Numbered from the stretch's first letter, positions 16,695 to 26,172 are shown. The stretch: 64,000 nt of DNA from JACVRX01 sp046726315 (GCA_046726315.1 JBKPAG010000014.1:12634-76633); one strand, 5' to 3'. Program-made: numbers and translations. The notes: generated by a model not told the origin, from the letters alone.

Positions 16695-17780
16695 ATGACG
16701 ACATCGCGACCGACCGAACCCTGGAGTCGCTGGCAGCTCGTGGCGGTGGCAGGGGTCCTCGCGCTGGTGCTGGCCGCCTGCACCAGCGACGAGGGCGGCG
16801 ACGGCGGGCAGGCAACCGGCGGGCAGACCACCGGCGGCCAGGCGCAGGGCGGCGGGAGCAACGCCGGGCAGTTCTGCGAGGGGATGGACATCGTCTTCTT
16901 CCCCGGCGGAACCGAGGGCGGCGGCTTCGAGACCGTGGTCTACAACGGCGCGAGGGCTGCCGAGGCGGCTTTCGGACCGAACGTGACGTACACGTGGTCG
17001 GACTGGGATCCCCAGAAGATGATCACGCAGTTCCAGGAGGCGGCAGCCACCAACCCCGACGGCATCGCGATCATGGGGCACCCCGGGGACGACGCCTTCG
17101 ACCCGCTGATCGACGACGCCAGGAGCCAGGGCATCCTCGTGACCGTCATGAACACTGAGCTCCCGAATGCCGAGGCGAAGTACGTGACCGAGGGCACGGG
17201 CTACGTCGGTGCAGTGCTGCACGACGCCGGCTTCGACCTCGCACAGGAGGCGATCGAGCGCGGCGGGCTGCAGTCCGGGGACCGGGCGTTCGTATGGGGC
17301 CTGGTGTCCCAGCCAGGCCGCGGCGAGCGGACGCAGGGGATCCTCGACGCGCTCAAGGAGGCGGGGATGACGGTCGACTACCAGGAGATCGACGACGCCA
17401 CGAACGCGGACCCCGCGGCCGGTGTCTCGACCTTCACCGGATACGTGTCGGCTAACCCCGACGTGAAGGCCATCTTCATCGACCACGGGAACCTCACGTC
17501 GACGATCCCCACCTACATGGAGGCTGCCAACCTCGGCCCCGACGACCTGTACGCGGCCGGGTTCGACCTGTCCCCCTCGACCGTACAGGGTGTGCAGGAC
17601 GGGTATGTCGACCTCGTGATCGACCAGCAGCAGTACCTGCAAGGGTTCCTCGCCATCCAGCAGCTCTGCCTGACGAACAAGTACGGATTCAGCGGGCTGT
17701 TCGTCAACACGGGCGGCGGCTTCGTCGACTCGGAGAACATCGAGCAGATCGCACCGCTCGTGGAGCAGCAGATCCGCTGA
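16695..17780 (+). CDS. Sugar ABC transporter substrate-binding lipoprotein (RbsB-like)
   Basis: 361 residues from ATG 16695, preceded by AAGGAGGG at 16681-16688. The N-terminus is a lipoprotein signal (LALVLAACTS lipobox) followed by a Gly/Gln-rich linker. The mature part has the periplasmic-binding-protein type 4 fold: IVFFPGGTEGGGFETVVYNGARAAEAAFG, DGIAIMGHPGDDAFDPLIDDARSQGI, and QQQYLQGFLAIQQLCL near the end, a region that usually contacts the permease. It binds a monosaccharide outside the membrane for the ATPase and permease encoded next. The sugar is not identified; the arabinose and rhamnose loci on either side make a pentose or deoxyhexose likely. Confidence 0.9.
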   Translation: MTTSRPTEPWSRWQLVAVAGVLALVLAACTSDEGGDGGQATGGQTTGGQAQGGGSNAGQFCEGMDIVFFPGGTEGGGFETVVYNGARAAEAAFGPNVTYTWSDWDPQKMITQFQEAAATNPDGIAIMGHPGDDAFDPLIDDARSQGILVTVMNTELPNAEAKYVTEGTGYVGAVLHDAGFDLAQEAIERGGLQSGDRAFVWGLVSQPGRGERTQGILDALKEAGMTVDYQEIDDATNADPAAGVSTFTGYVSANPDVKAIFIDHGNLTSTIPTYMEAANLGPDDLYAAGFDLSPSTVQGVQDGYVDLVIDQQQYLQGFLAIQQLCLTNKYGFSGLFVNTGGGFVDSENIEQIAPLVEQQIR

Positions 17781-18724
17781 TGCCGGGCGGCGACGCGGGC
17801 CCGCGTGACTCGGAGGCCGGCGAGCAGAGCGCTCGCCGGCCCGGGCTCGCCTCGGCCCGTGCCACACTGACGCCCGGTGAGCCGGAAGTGACCGTCCGCG
17901 AAGATGGACGGGTCGCCGTCGAGCTCAATCACATCCACAAGTCGTTCGGCGGGGTCCGCGTCCTGACCGACGTGAGCTTCAGGCTGTCCGCGGGCGAGGT
18001 GCTTGGGCTCCTCGGCGACAACGGGGCCGGCAAGTCCACCGTGATCAAGATCATCACGGGGGTGCACCAGCCGGACAGCGGACAGATCCTGTTCGGCGGG
18101 CAGGAGGTACACGGGCTCACGGTGGAGGGGGCCCGCGCGCTTGGCGTGGAGACCGTCTACCAGGAGCGCGCGCTTGCGGAGCAGCTTTCGCTGTGGCGCA
18201 ACATCTTCATGGGCCGGCCAATCAGCCGGGCGTTCGGGTTCCTCGACGTCCGCAGGATGCGGCGAATCACGGCCGAGCTGATGGGCGAGTCGATGGGGTT
18301 CACGTCTGCCGCCCTGACCCCGGACACCCACGTCACCGGGCTGTCGGGGGGCGAGCGCCAGGGCCTCGCGATCGTCCGGGCCCTCCACTTCGAGGCGGAC
18401 ATCATCATCCTCGACGAGCCGACGATGGGGCTCTCGCTGAAGGAGACCGACAAGCTCCTGCACTTCGTGAGGGGGATCCGCACGGCGGGCAAGTCGGCCA
18501 TCTTTATCGACCACAACATCTTCCACGTGTACTCGGTGGCCGATCGCATCGTCGTGCTGGACCGTGGCCGGGTCGCCGGGGATTTCCCGACCTCCCGATA
18601 CACGCTCGAGGAGGTCACCGAGATCATGCGCGGGGTGGCCGCGACCGGAAAGTTCGTCGAGCCAGAGCGCCACCGAGCCACCGATACCGCGAGCCGGCCC
18701 GATCAGGCCGCGGGGGCGCCATGA
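17780..18724 (+). CDS. Sugar ABC transporter ATPase, single-domain RbsA-like
   Basis: A 314-residue ATPase with a 45-residue polar N-terminal extension. It has one nucleotide-binding domain, unlike the duplicated RbsA: GDNGAGKST (Walker A), the Q-loop in VYQERAL, the signature LSGGERQGLAI, Walker B with IIILDEPTMGL, and the switch His in IFIDHNI. The Gly-Glu-Arg signature and the EPTMGL ending differ slightly from the common SGGQRQ and EPTAAL. It energises import by the adjacent permease. Its ATG shares a base with the preceding stop (TGATG), and its own stop overlaps the permease start, so the three genes are translationally coupled. Confidence 0.9.
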   Translation: MPGGDAGPRDSEAGEQSARRPGLASARATLTPGEPEVTVREDGRVAVELNHIHKSFGGVRVLTDVSFRLSAGEVLGLLGDNGAGKSTVIKIITGVHQPDSGQILFGGQEVHGLTVEGARALGVETVYQERALAEQLSLWRNIFMGRPISRAFGFLDVRRMRRITAELMGESMGFTSAALTPDTHVTGLSGGERQGLAIVRALHFEADIIILDEPTMGLSLKETDKLLHFVRGIRTAGKSAIFIDHNIFHVYSVADRIVVLDRGRVAGDFPTSRYTLEEVTEIMRGVAATGKFVEPERHRATDTASRPDQAAGAP

Positions 18725-19734
18725 CCTCGACCGCGGACAACGTCCAGACGCCGTCCGCGCTCGTCCGGCATTGGACCGTTCGCTCCTTCGCGACAACATG
18801 GGCGTCGCAGATCGGCATCACGGTCGCGTTCGTGGTGCTCTGGCTCGCGTTCATCGTCCTCGCGCCGGACACGTTCCTGGACAACCGCATCTACGTCTCG
18901 TTCGCCCAGACGACGCCGTACTTCGCGCTCCCCGCCCTCCTGCTCACGATGGTCATCGTGAGCGGCGACATCGACCTGTCGTTCCCGTCGATCATGGGCC
19001 TCGGCATGGTCGGGTTCATCGCCGTCGAGCGGACCACCAGCAACGTCGGACTCGCCGTGCTCACTGCGCTTGCGGTCGGCGCGCTGGCCGGGCTGCTGAA
19101 CGGGGTCTTCGTCACCCTCATCGGCATCCCGGCGCTGGTCGTCACGATCGGCACGCTGTTCCTGTACCGCGGGCTGACGCTCGCCCTGGTCAACGGCCGG
19201 AGCTTCGCCCTCGTAGAAGCGAGGGACTCGGAGATGTCCCGGGTCCTCATCGGCCGGCTCTTCGGCATCCCAATGCAGTTCGTGTGGCTGGTCCTGGTGG
19301 CGATCGGGACGTGGGTGCTGCTCTACCGGCATCGTCTCGGGCAGAACGGCCACGTGATCGGAGACAACCGTCCAGCGGCCCAGCTCATGGGCATCCCGAT
19401 CCGCAGGACCCGCACCGTCATGTTCGTGCTCGTGGGCGTGGCCTCAGCGTTCGCCGGCGTCATGAACAGCCTCCAGGTCTCGAACTTCTACCCGGGGGTC
19501 GGGGCCGGCTACCTGCTGCCCGCCCTGGCGGCCGTCTTCGTCGGTGGCACCTCGGTGTTCGGAGGCCGCGGGACGATCTGGGGGACGTTCATCGGGGCGT
19601 TCATGATCGGCGCGATCCAGGCGGGGATCGTGGCGATGGGGATCGAGGCGTTCTGGACGGAAGTGATCTATGGCGGCATCATCCTCGCCGCTGTCTCGAT
19701 CCACGCCGTACTGCAGCGCCGGTTCGAGCGCTGA
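18721..19734 (+). CDS. Sugar ABC transporter permease (RbsC-like)
   Basis: 337 residues from ATG 18721 (ATGA overlap). About nine or ten hydrophobic segments and family blocks such as IVSGDIDLSFPSIMGLG, GLLNGVFVTLIGIPALVVTIGTLFLYRGL, GDNRPAAQLMGIPIRRTR (the EAA-like loop that docks the ATPase) and LPALAAVFVGGTSVFGGRGTIWGTFIGA define the branched-chain/monosaccharide permease family. It presumably works as a homodimer with the binding protein and ATPase encoded upstream. A LacI-type gene converges from the right, 73 bases after the stop. Confidence 0.92.
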   Translation: MTSTADNVQTPSALVRHWTVRSFATTWASQIGITVAFVVLWLAFIVLAPDTFLDNRIYVSFAQTTPYFALPALLLTMVIVSGDIDLSFPSIMGLGMVGFIAVERTTSNVGLAVLTALAVGALAGLLNGVFVTLIGIPALVVTIGTLFLYRGLTLALVNGRSFALVEARDSEMSRVLIGRLFGIPMQFVWLVLVAIGTWVLLYRHRLGQNGHVIGDNRPAAQLMGIPIRRTRTVMFVLVGVASAFAGVMNSLQVSNFYPGVGAGYLLPALAAVFVGGTSVFGGRGTIWGTFIGAFMIGAIQAGIVAMGIEAFWTEVIYGGIILAAVSIHAVLQRRFER

Positions 19735-19807
19735 TCCCAGTGATCACGGAATCGAACGACCACTTCCCGGGACCGTGCTTCGCCATGTCGAGCTTCCCGT
19801 CTACCTT

Positions 19808-20887
19808 TCAGCCCGGTGGCGGCCCGGTCGACGCGCGCACCATGAGCGACGGCGAGAGCACCGTCGGTCGCGTCGGGTCGAGCGGGCGGTCTTCGAGGAC
19901 CATCTGCACCGCCTTCGCCACCATCTCCCGCACCGGCATGCGCGCCGTTGTCAACGCCGGGACCGTCACCGCGGCGACCGGGATGTCGTCGAAGCCCGCA
20001 ATCGAGACGTCCGCCGGCACCCGAACGCCACGGGCATGGGCCGCGTGGAGGGCGCCGATCGCCAAGACGTCGGTGGCCGTGACGACCGCGGTCGGCGGCT
20101 CCGGCAACCCGAGCAGCTGCTCGAGCGCGGCGACCCCTCCGGCGAATTCGTTCGACCGGTGGTCGATGTAGCCGTCCCGGACCGGCTCGCCGAGACGGGT
20201 CATGAACTCGACGTACGCCTCCTCGCGCTCCTTGATATCGCCGAGCGGCCGGGCCCCGGTGTATGCGATCTGCCGATGACCGAGATCGGCAACGTGCTGG
20301 AGAATCGCGTGGACGCCCGCGCGGTTATCGACGCTGACCGACGCGATGTCCGTCGGTCGCGACCCCTGCCACAGGGCGACGACTGGGACACGGGTGCCGG
20401 CGAGGTCCTCGATCAGCTTCGGCTGGTCACCCATGTCCCCGAGCAGCAGGATCGCGTCGCAGGGCCGGGCCTCGAGGACGCCCCACAGGGCGATAGCCTC
20501 GTCCGCTCGGGCGTGGGCGTGGCCGAGCACAACGTTGTAGCCACGATCGCTCGCCTCCACCGTGACGGCCTCGATGGCACCGGCGAAGAAGGGGTCGGTG
20601 ATGTCGCGGACTATCACGCCCAGCAACATCGTGCTCGCGCCTCGCAAGCCGCGAGCGAGCGGGTTAGGACGGTAGCCGAGCTTCTTGGCCATGGCGAGAA
20701 CCCGTTCCCGCGTGGCATCGGCGATCGGTACGAGCGTGGGCGTTCGGTTGAGGACCCGGGAGACTGTGCTCTGCGACAAGCCAGTTGCCCGGGCGATCTC
20801 GCGCATTGTGACGGGGCCCGCCTGGCCCGACCCGTCCCCTGTGGCGAGGCGCTTGCGCGAGGTGTCCCGTCGATTCGCCCTAGCCAA
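19808..20887 (-). CDS. LacI-family transcriptional regulator of the ABC operon
   Basis: The core protein begins with the helix-turn-helix MREIARATGLSQSTVSRVLN, followed by the hinge RPNPLARGLRG and a complete sugar-binding domain ending ASTGPPPG. The frame is open back to ATG 20950, but that codon lies inside a palindromic operator (20946-20959). I therefore prefer TTG 20887, six bases after AAGGA; ATG 20806 would start directly at the helix-turn-helix. The sequence ATACGTTYGCA occurs both at its own promoter and in the promoter of the convergent ABC operon. This suggests it represses both and is relieved by the transported sugar. Confidence 0.88.
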   Translation of the reverse strand: MARANRRDTSRKRLATGDGSGQAGPVTMREIARATGLSQSTVSRVLNRTPTLVPIADATRERVLAMAKKLGYRPNPLARGLRGASTMLLGVIVRDITDPFFAGAIEAVTVEASDRGYNVVLGHAHARADEAIALWGVLEARPCDAILLLGDMGDQPKLIEDLAGTRVPVVALWQGSRPTDIASVSVDNRAGVHAILQHVADLGHRQIAYTGARPLGDIKEREEAYVEFMTRLGEPVRDGYIDHRSNEFAGGVAALEQLLGLPEPPTAVVTATDVLAIGALHAAHARGVRVPADVSIAGFDDIPVAAVTVPALTTARMPVREMVAKAVQMVLEDRPLDPTRPTVLSPSLMVRASTGPPPG

Positions 20888-20945
20888 CGACGCATCCTTA
20901 GCTCGATCCTGGCCGCTTTGCGTCGAAATACAGCATACCATGGGC

Positions 20946-20959
20946 TGCATACGTTCGCA
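20946..20959. promoter_or_regulatory. LacI-type operator in front of the regulator gene
   Basis: TGCATACGTTCGCA is an imperfect dyad centred on ACGT with half-sites TGCATAC and TGCGAAC. Its ATACGTTYGCA core recurs at 16596-16606 in the importer promoter. A central CG and half-sites of this length are typical of LacI-family operators. Autoregulation is inferred. Confidence 0.55.
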
Positions 20960-21276
20960 TCATCGACGACCAGGAAAGGAGCGGTGCCACGCACGGTCGA
21001 GTTGATGTCAGTGCGGAAGAACGAACCGGCGGCAGCATCTCGGCGAGCGTCGGTGCCGACGTAGGTCACCCACTGGAACGAAGAGCAGCTGCCGGTGCCA
21101 GAGCCTGTTTTCGATCTTCTGTCCCGAACACCGGCCGGTGGTACGGCTAATACTCCGCGTAGTAAGCCGCTCCAACGTGTACTGACCGGGTTGGGGGCTC
21201 CCAGACCTTGCGGGATTGATGCCGCAATACTTCACCACGTTCGCTTGGCTTTCACTTTCCATGGAGATCGTTCTCA
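20960..21276. other. Intergenic region without a recognisable gene
   Basis: Between the divergent LacI-type gene and the sugar dehydrogenase I find no frame with convincing coding character. It must hold the promoters of both genes. A weak AGGAAAGG at about 20970 is followed by short frames that read into stops. No clear -35/-10 pair or operator for the dehydrogenase was found. Confidence 0.5.
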
Positions 21277-22275
21277 GTGCGCGTGGTAAGGCTGCATGCC
21301 GCGGGAGACCTCCAGCTGCACGAGGAAGGTCCGCCGACCGCAGGGCCCGGCGAGACGCTGGTCCGCGTCACCGACGTCGGCATCTGCGGATCCGACCTGC
21401 ACTGGTTCGAGGAGGGCGGCATCGGGGACGCACAACTGACGCGGCCTCTTGTCCTCGGGCACGAGATCGGCGGTGTCATGCACGAGGGGCCGCTCGCCGG
21501 GACACCGGTGGCCGTCGATCCTGCAATCCCATGTGGTCTGTGCCGAGAATGCCGGACTGGCCACCGGAATCTCTGCCGTTCAATCCGCTTCGCCGGTCAT
21601 GGCGCGCAGGATGGTGGCTTGCGAGAGATCATGGCGTGGCCCAGCGAGCTCCTGCACCCCCTGCCGGAGACCCTCAGCCCCACAGTGGGCGCGGTTCTCG
21701 AGCCGCTCGGCGTGGCGATCCATGCACTTGACCTCGGCCATCTGCGAACCGCGTCCAGCATTGCGGTCATCGGCTGTGGCGCCATCGGCCTGCTTTTGGT
21801 CGAGGCGGCTCTGGTTTCCGGCGCAACCTCCGTGCTGGCGGTCGAACCTCTCCCGCACCGCCGCGACGCGGCGCGTCATCGCGGTGCCGACCCAGTTCTG
21901 TCGCCGGACGACGTAACCGAACGACTGCCGAAGCTCGAAGTCGACATCGCTTTCGAGGCGGCCGGTAACGACGACGCAGTCGAACAGGCGATGGCGCTGG
22001 TCCGGCCGGGCGGCCGCGTCGTCCTGGCCGGGATCCCCACCGATGACCGCACGTCGTTCCCGGCATCCCTCGCCCGGCGGAAGGGTCTCACCGTCGTCCT
22101 GGTTCGCAGGATGAAGGACGACGTCTATGACCGCGGTATCCGTCTCGTCGAGAGTGGACGAGTCGACGCCACTTCACTCGTCACCGCATGCTTCCCCCTG
22201 GAAGAGGCCGCCACCGCGTTCGAGCTGGCGGCCCGACGCACGGGCATCAAGGTACTGATCCAGCCCTCTCGGTAA
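21277..22275 (+). CDS. Zinc-dependent medium-chain sugar/polyol dehydrogenase
   Basis: 332 residues from GTG 21277. GICGSDLHWFEEGGIG holds the first catalytic zinc ligand (Cys), LGHEIGG the His-Glu pair, and CGLCRECRTGHRNLC the four cysteines of the structural zinc. AVIGCGAIGLLLVEAALVSGA is the NAD(P)-binding Rossmann motif. The overall pattern is that of sorbitol, L-idonate and xylitol dehydrogenases, which oxidise a polyol or sugar acid to a keto sugar. Convergent placement next to araA, with five bases between the stop codons, suggests a pentose or pentitol substrate such as L-arabinitol, but this is inference. Confidence 0.85.
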   Translation: MRVVRLHAAGDLQLHEEGPPTAGPGETLVRVTDVGICGSDLHWFEEGGIGDAQLTRPLVLGHEIGGVMHEGPLAGTPVAVDPAIPCGLCRECRTGHRNLCRSIRFAGHGAQDGGLREIMAWPSELLHPLPETLSPTVGAVLEPLGVAIHALDLGHLRTASSIAVIGCGAIGLLLVEAALVSGATSVLAVEPLPHRRDAARHRGADPVLSPDDVTERLPKLEVDIAFEAAGNDDAVEQAMALVRPGGRVVLAGIPTDDRTSFPASLARRKGLTVVLVRRMKDDVYDRGIRLVESGRVDATSLVTACFPLEEAATAFELAARRTGIKVLIQPSR

Positions 22276-22280
22276 TGCCC

Positions 22281-23795
22281 TCAGAATCCTTGCGCGAGCC
22301 GGTAATAGGCCTGGTTCCAGCGGATCTCCTTGCTGAGCTGCGAGAGCGTGCTAGATGCGTCGATCAGCAGCAGTTCAGTCCCGGCGATCGTGGCGAAGTC
22401 GGTCAGCGCCTCCAGCCCTACCGCCGAGCTCAGCACGGTGTGGTGCGGGCCACCAGCCAGAAGCCACCCTCCAGCGGCGGTGGCGAGGTCGGGCGCCGGC
22501 TTCCACACCGCGCGTGCGACAGGCAGCCTGGGCAGCGGTGCGTCCGGCTCGACGATCTCGATCTCGTTGGTGGTCAGCCGAAATCGGTCACCGACGTCGG
22601 ATAAGCCGACGACGAATGCCGGGCCGGGATCGGCGGTGAACACCAGGCGGACCGGATCCTCGCGGTTTCCGATGCTCAGCGGATGGATCTCGCACCGAGG
22701 AACCTCGGTCGTGATCGAAGGGCACACTTCGAGCATGTGTGCCCCGAGGATCTTCGGCTCACCCGGGCCGAGGTGGTAGGTGTAGTCCTCCATGAACGAC
22801 GTCCCGCCGTCGCGCCCGGCGGACATGACCTTCAGCACGCGGAGCAATGCAGAGGTCTTCCAGTCGCCCTCACCGCCGAACCCGTAGCCGTCGGCCATCA
22901 GACGCTGTACGGCGATTCCGGGCAGCTGGCGCAGCCCACCGAGGTCCTCGAAGTTCGTCGTGAACGCCGTGAATCCCCCAGTCTCGAGAAACTGTCTTAT
23001 CCCCAGCTCTTGCCGCGCTGCGTATCGCAGCGAGTCGCGCCGGTCACCGTTCGGCCGTAACGCCGGGCTGACGTCGTATACGTCGTCGTACCCCTCGACA
23101 AGCTGGTCAATATCACCGTCGGCGACAGCCTCGACAGCGGCGACCAGGTCGTTGACGCCGTAGGTGTTCACCGAGAAGCCGAAGCGCATCTCCGCCTCGA
23201 CCTTGTCGCCCTCGGTGACGGCAACGTTGCGCATGTTGTCGCCGAACCGAGCCAGCCGAAGCGACTGGGCCGCCCGCCAACCGAGGGCCGCCCTCCCCCA
23301 GGCTCCAATCCGTTCGTGCACAGTCGGGTCACTGGCGTGCCCGGCGACGATCTTCCGGGCGATGCCTATCCGGGACTGCATGTAGCCGAACTCCCGGTCG
23401 CCGTGAGCGGCCTGGTTGAGGTTCATGAAGTCCATGTCGATCGTCGACCAAGGCAACGAGCGATTCGCCTGGGTGTGCAGGTGCAGTAGCGGCTTGCGCA
23501 GGTTCTCCAGGCCGGAGATCCACATCTTCGCTGGAGAGAACGTGTGCATCCAGGCAATGACGCCCGCACACCGATCGGAAGCGGTGGCGTCGAGACAGGC
23601 GCGGCGGATGGCGTCCGCGGTCGTGAGGACCGGCTTCCACACGATTCGCAGGCCGGTTGTCGCGGCCGGCTCTAGCGTGGCGGCGACGTCGTGCGATTGC
23701 TCGCCAACCTGGCGAAGTGTCTCCTCGCCGTAGAGCGATTGGCTGCCGGTGAGGAACCACAGTTCAAGGTCTTCGGTCGCGAGTGCCGTCGCCAC
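22281..23795 (-). CDS. araA: L-arabinose isomerase
   Basis: 504 residues, the normal AraA length of about 500. ELWFLTGSQSLYGEETLRQV at the N-terminus is the family signature; GVIAWMHTFSPAKMWISGLENLRKPLLHLHTQ and DMDFMNLNQAAHGDREFGYM follow. The manganese-binding residues lie around FGGEGDWKTSALLR and the His in MLEVCPS. The enzyme converts L-arabinose to L-ribulose in the cytoplasm. It is the last gene of araB-araD-araA, 35 bases after araD. The unusual order araBDA is common in actinobacteria. Confidence 0.96.
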   Translation of the reverse strand: MATALATEDLELWFLTGSQSLYGEETLRQVGEQSHDVAATLEPAATTGLRIVWKPVLTTADAIRRACLDATASDRCAGVIAWMHTFSPAKMWISGLENLRKPLLHLHTQANRSLPWSTIDMDFMNLNQAAHGDREFGYMQSRIGIARKIVAGHASDPTVHERIGAWGRAALGWRAAQSLRLARFGDNMRNVAVTEGDKVEAEMRFGFSVNTYGVNDLVAAVEAVADGDIDQLVEGYDDVYDVSPALRPNGDRRDSLRYAARQELGIRQFLETGGFTAFTTNFEDLGGLRQLPGIAVQRLMADGYGFGGEGDWKTSALLRVLKVMSAGRDGGTSFMEDYTYHLGPGEPKILGAHMLEVCPSITTEVPRCEIHPLSIGNREDPVRLVFTADPGPAFVVGLSDVGDRFRLTTNEIEIVEPDAPLPRLPVARAVWKPAPDLATAAGGWLLAGGPHHTVLSSAVGLEALTDFATIAGTELLLIDASSTLSQLSKEIRWNQAYYRLAQGF

Positions 23796-23830
23796 AGGGA
23801 CTCCCTTGCCATAGCTGGAACGAAGTGTGG

Positions 23831-24505
23831 TCAGGGCTGGCCGTACACGTTCTGGTAACGGTCATACAAGTGGTCGATCGCCGCCTGCTCTATCGGCACC
23901 GACTGTCCCAGCTGCTGGGCAAGATGCACGGTGCGCGCGACGTCCTCGCACATCACGGCCGCCTTGACGGCCGCCGTTGGGTCCTTACCAATGGTGAAAA
24001 CGCCGTGATTGCGCATCAGCACGGCCGGCGAGCGGTGTCCGGACAGTGTCGCGACAATGCCCTTTCCGATGTCGTCGCTGCCGATCAGGGCGAAGGGGCC
24101 GACGGGGATCTCGCCCCCGAACTCGTCGGCCATCGCGGTCAAGACGCAGGGGATGGGCTCGTTGCGGGCGGCCCACGCACAGGCGTAGGGCGAATGGGTA
24201 TGGACCACACCGCCCACTTCTGGCATCTCCCGATAGACATATGCATGTGCCGCCGTGTCACTTGACGGTGACAGCTCGCCTTCCAGTACCGCTCCGTCGA
24301 AGTCACAGACGATCATGTTGGCGGGGGTCAGTTCGTCGTAGGACACCCCGCTTGGCTTGATCACCATCAGGTCAGCACCAGGCACCCGCCCGGAGACGTT
24401 GCCCGCCGTCCACACCACTAGGCCGTACCGGGTCAACTCAGAGTGCAGGGCGGCCACCGCGTGCCGTAGCGACTGAATCTCATCGGCCACCGGGCGGCTC
24501 GTCAC
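23831..24505 (-). CDS. araD: L-ribulose-5-phosphate 4-epimerase
   Basis: 224 residues, a class II aldolase-fold epimerase that converts L-ribulose-5-phosphate to D-xylulose-5-phosphate. Recognisable blocks are WTAGNVSGRVPGADLMVIKPSGVSYDELTPANMIVCDFDG (substrate phosphate binding), SPSSDTAAHAYVYREMPEVGGVVHTHSPYACAWA with the zinc-binding His pair, and VLMRNHGVFTIGKDPTAAVKAA with the third His. The N-terminal ATG overlaps the araB stop by four bases. It is the functional counterpart of the relic at 16255-16540. Confidence 0.94.
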   Translation of the reverse strand: MTSRPVADEIQSLRHAVAALHSELTRYGLVVWTAGNVSGRVPGADLMVIKPSGVSYDELTPANMIVCDFDGAVLEGELSPSSDTAAHAYVYREMPEVGGVVHTHSPYACAWAARNEPIPCVLTAMADEFGGEIPVGPFALIGSDDIGKGIVATLSGHRSPAVLMRNHGVFTIGKDPTAAVKAAVMCEDVARTVHLAQQLGQSVPIEQAAIDHLYDRYQNVYGQP

Positions 24506-26172
24506 GAGAGGGCCTCCCTCCGGATCCGACGGAGCCGGTGCATCACGTCGTTAGCGCCGCGACCGAAGTAGTCATGCAATGTCGTGTACTCGGCGAAGAG
24601 GGTGTCGTATGCGCGGGCGTGCCGCTCGTCCGGGACGAACACCCCCGGTCGCACGCTCCCCATTGCAGCTGCGGCGACATGGACGTCCGTATACGCCCCG
24701 GCCGCCACCGCTGCATGGATCGCCGAGCCCACCGCCGGTCCCTGCTCGGAGCCGATGACGCCCAACGGCAAGCGAGTAACGTCGGCGTAGATCTGCATCA
24801 GCAACGCGTTCTTCGTCAGCCCACCGGCTACGGTCAGTGCTGCCACCGGAACACCCGACTTCTCGAACGCCTCGATGATTGTGCGGGTACCGAAAGCGGT
24901 CGCCTCGATCAGCGCGCGGTATGTGTCCTCGGGCCGCGTCGCCAGCGTGCTACCGACCACCAGGCCGGACAGCTCGTGATCGACGAGCACCGATCGGTTA
25001 CCGTTGTGCCAGTCCAGGGCCACCAGCCCGTGCCCGCCCACCGGCTGGCGGGAGGCCAGTTCGGACAGGTACGTGTGGAGGCTCTCGCCCCTGCGAGCTG
25101 CCTCCGCCGCGTAGTCGCCAGGCACACAGTTGTCGACGAACCAGCCGAAGATGTCACCGACACCGCTCTGGCCGGCCTCGTACCCCCACAGGCCTGGGAC
25201 GATCCCGCCGTCGACGACCCCGCACATCCCCTGGATCTCGCCCAGCCGGTCGGAGTTCATGATGTGGCAGGTCGAGGTGCCCATGATGGCCAGCATCTGT
25301 CCGGGCTCGACAGCCTGTGCGGCAGGCGCCGTGACATGAGCGTCGACGTTGCCAACGCATACCGCGATGCCCTCGGGCAGGCCAGTCCACTCGGCGGCCT
25401 GTGCAGTTAGATCGCCGGCCCGGGCGCCGAGCTGGCCGATCGGATGCGCAAGTTTGTCATCGACGAAGCCGGCGAGCCGCGGGTTGAGGGCGGCCAGGTA
25501 GTCACGCGCGGGGTACTGTCCGTCCTGGTAGATGCCCTTGTATCCGGTCGTGCACGCGTTGCGGATGTACCTGCCACACAACTGCCAGACGATCCAGTCT
25601 GCCGCCTCGATCCAGTGGTCCATGCGCTCGTACAGCTCTGGGTCCTCCTCCAGGAGCTGAAGGCCTTTGGCGAACTCCCACTCCGAGGAGATGCGGCCGC
25701 CGTATCGGACCAGCCACGGTTCGCCGCGCTCCTCGGCGAGCCGGTTGATCCGATCCGCATGAGGCTGCGCGGCGTGGTGCTTCCACAGCTTGACGTATGC
25801 GTGCGGCCGGTCGGCAAAGTCAGAGAGCTCGCACAGCGGCGTGCCGTCGGCCAGCGCAGGCAGAACCGAGCACGCCGTGAAGTCGGTCCCAATGCCGATG
25901 ACGTCCTCGGGTCGCACACCGCTCGCGGCAACCGCCTCGGGTACCGCCGTACGCAGCACATCCAGGTAGTCCGACGGCACCTGCAGCGCCCAGTCCGGCG
26001 GCAACGGCCGTCCGGTCGCTGCAAGCGTCCGGTCCATCACGCCGTGCGAGTAGTCATGTACGGCACTACCCAGCTCCGCGCCATCGCTGACGCGGACGAC
26101 GACGGTGCGTGCCGACAGCGTCCCGAAGTCGATCCCGATGACGACGGGTTCAGCAATCCGATCGCTGGTCAC
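24502..26172 (-). CDS. araB: Ribulokinase
   Basis: 556 residues, FGGY kinase family, close to the 560 residues of characterised AraB. GIDFGTLSARTVVVRVSDGAELGSAVHDYSHGVMD is the ribulokinase N-terminus, and FTACSVLPALADGTPLCEL, HAYVKLWKHHAAQPHADRIN, GGRISSEWEFAKGLQLLEE and ALDWHNGNRS are AraB-specific blocks. ALTVAGGLTKNALLMQIYADV is the ATP-binding end. It phosphorylates L-ribulose to the 5-phosphate. As first gene of araBDA it faces the LacI-type gene across a 324-base region that holds a tandem palindrome. Confidence 0.95.
   Translation of the reverse strand: MTSDRIAEPVVIGIDFGTLSARTVVVRVSDGAELGSAVHDYSHGVMDRTLAATGRPLPPDWALQVPSDYLDVLRTAVPEAVAASGVRPEDVIGIGTDFTACSVLPALADGTPLCELSDFADRPHAYVKLWKHHAAQPHADRINRLAEERGEPWLVRYGGRISSEWEFAKGLQLLEEDPELYERMDHWIEAADWIVWQLCGRYIRNACTTGYKGIYQDGQYPARDYLAALNPRLAGFVDDKLAHPIGQLGARAGDLTAQAAEWTGLPEGIAVCVGNVDAHVTAPAAQAVEPGQMLAIMGTSTCHIMNSDRLGEIQGMCGVVDGGIVPGLWGYEAGQSGVGDIFGWFVDNCVPGDYAAEAARRGESLHTYLSELASRQPVGGHGLVALDWHNGNRSVLVDHELSGLVVGSTLATRPEDTYRALIEATAFGTRTIIEAFEKSGVPVAALTVAGGLTKNALLMQIYADVTRLPLGVIGSEQGPAVGSAIHAAVAAGAYTDVHVAAAAMGSVRPGVFVPDERHARAYDTLFAEYTTLHDYFGRGANDVMHRLRRIRREALS

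Noticed and set aside
16113..17867. A 584-codon minus-strand frame over the binding-protein gene
   Set aside because: Most of it mirrors the lipoprotein gene. Only its last part (16255-16540) carries real similarity, and that is reported as an araD relic.
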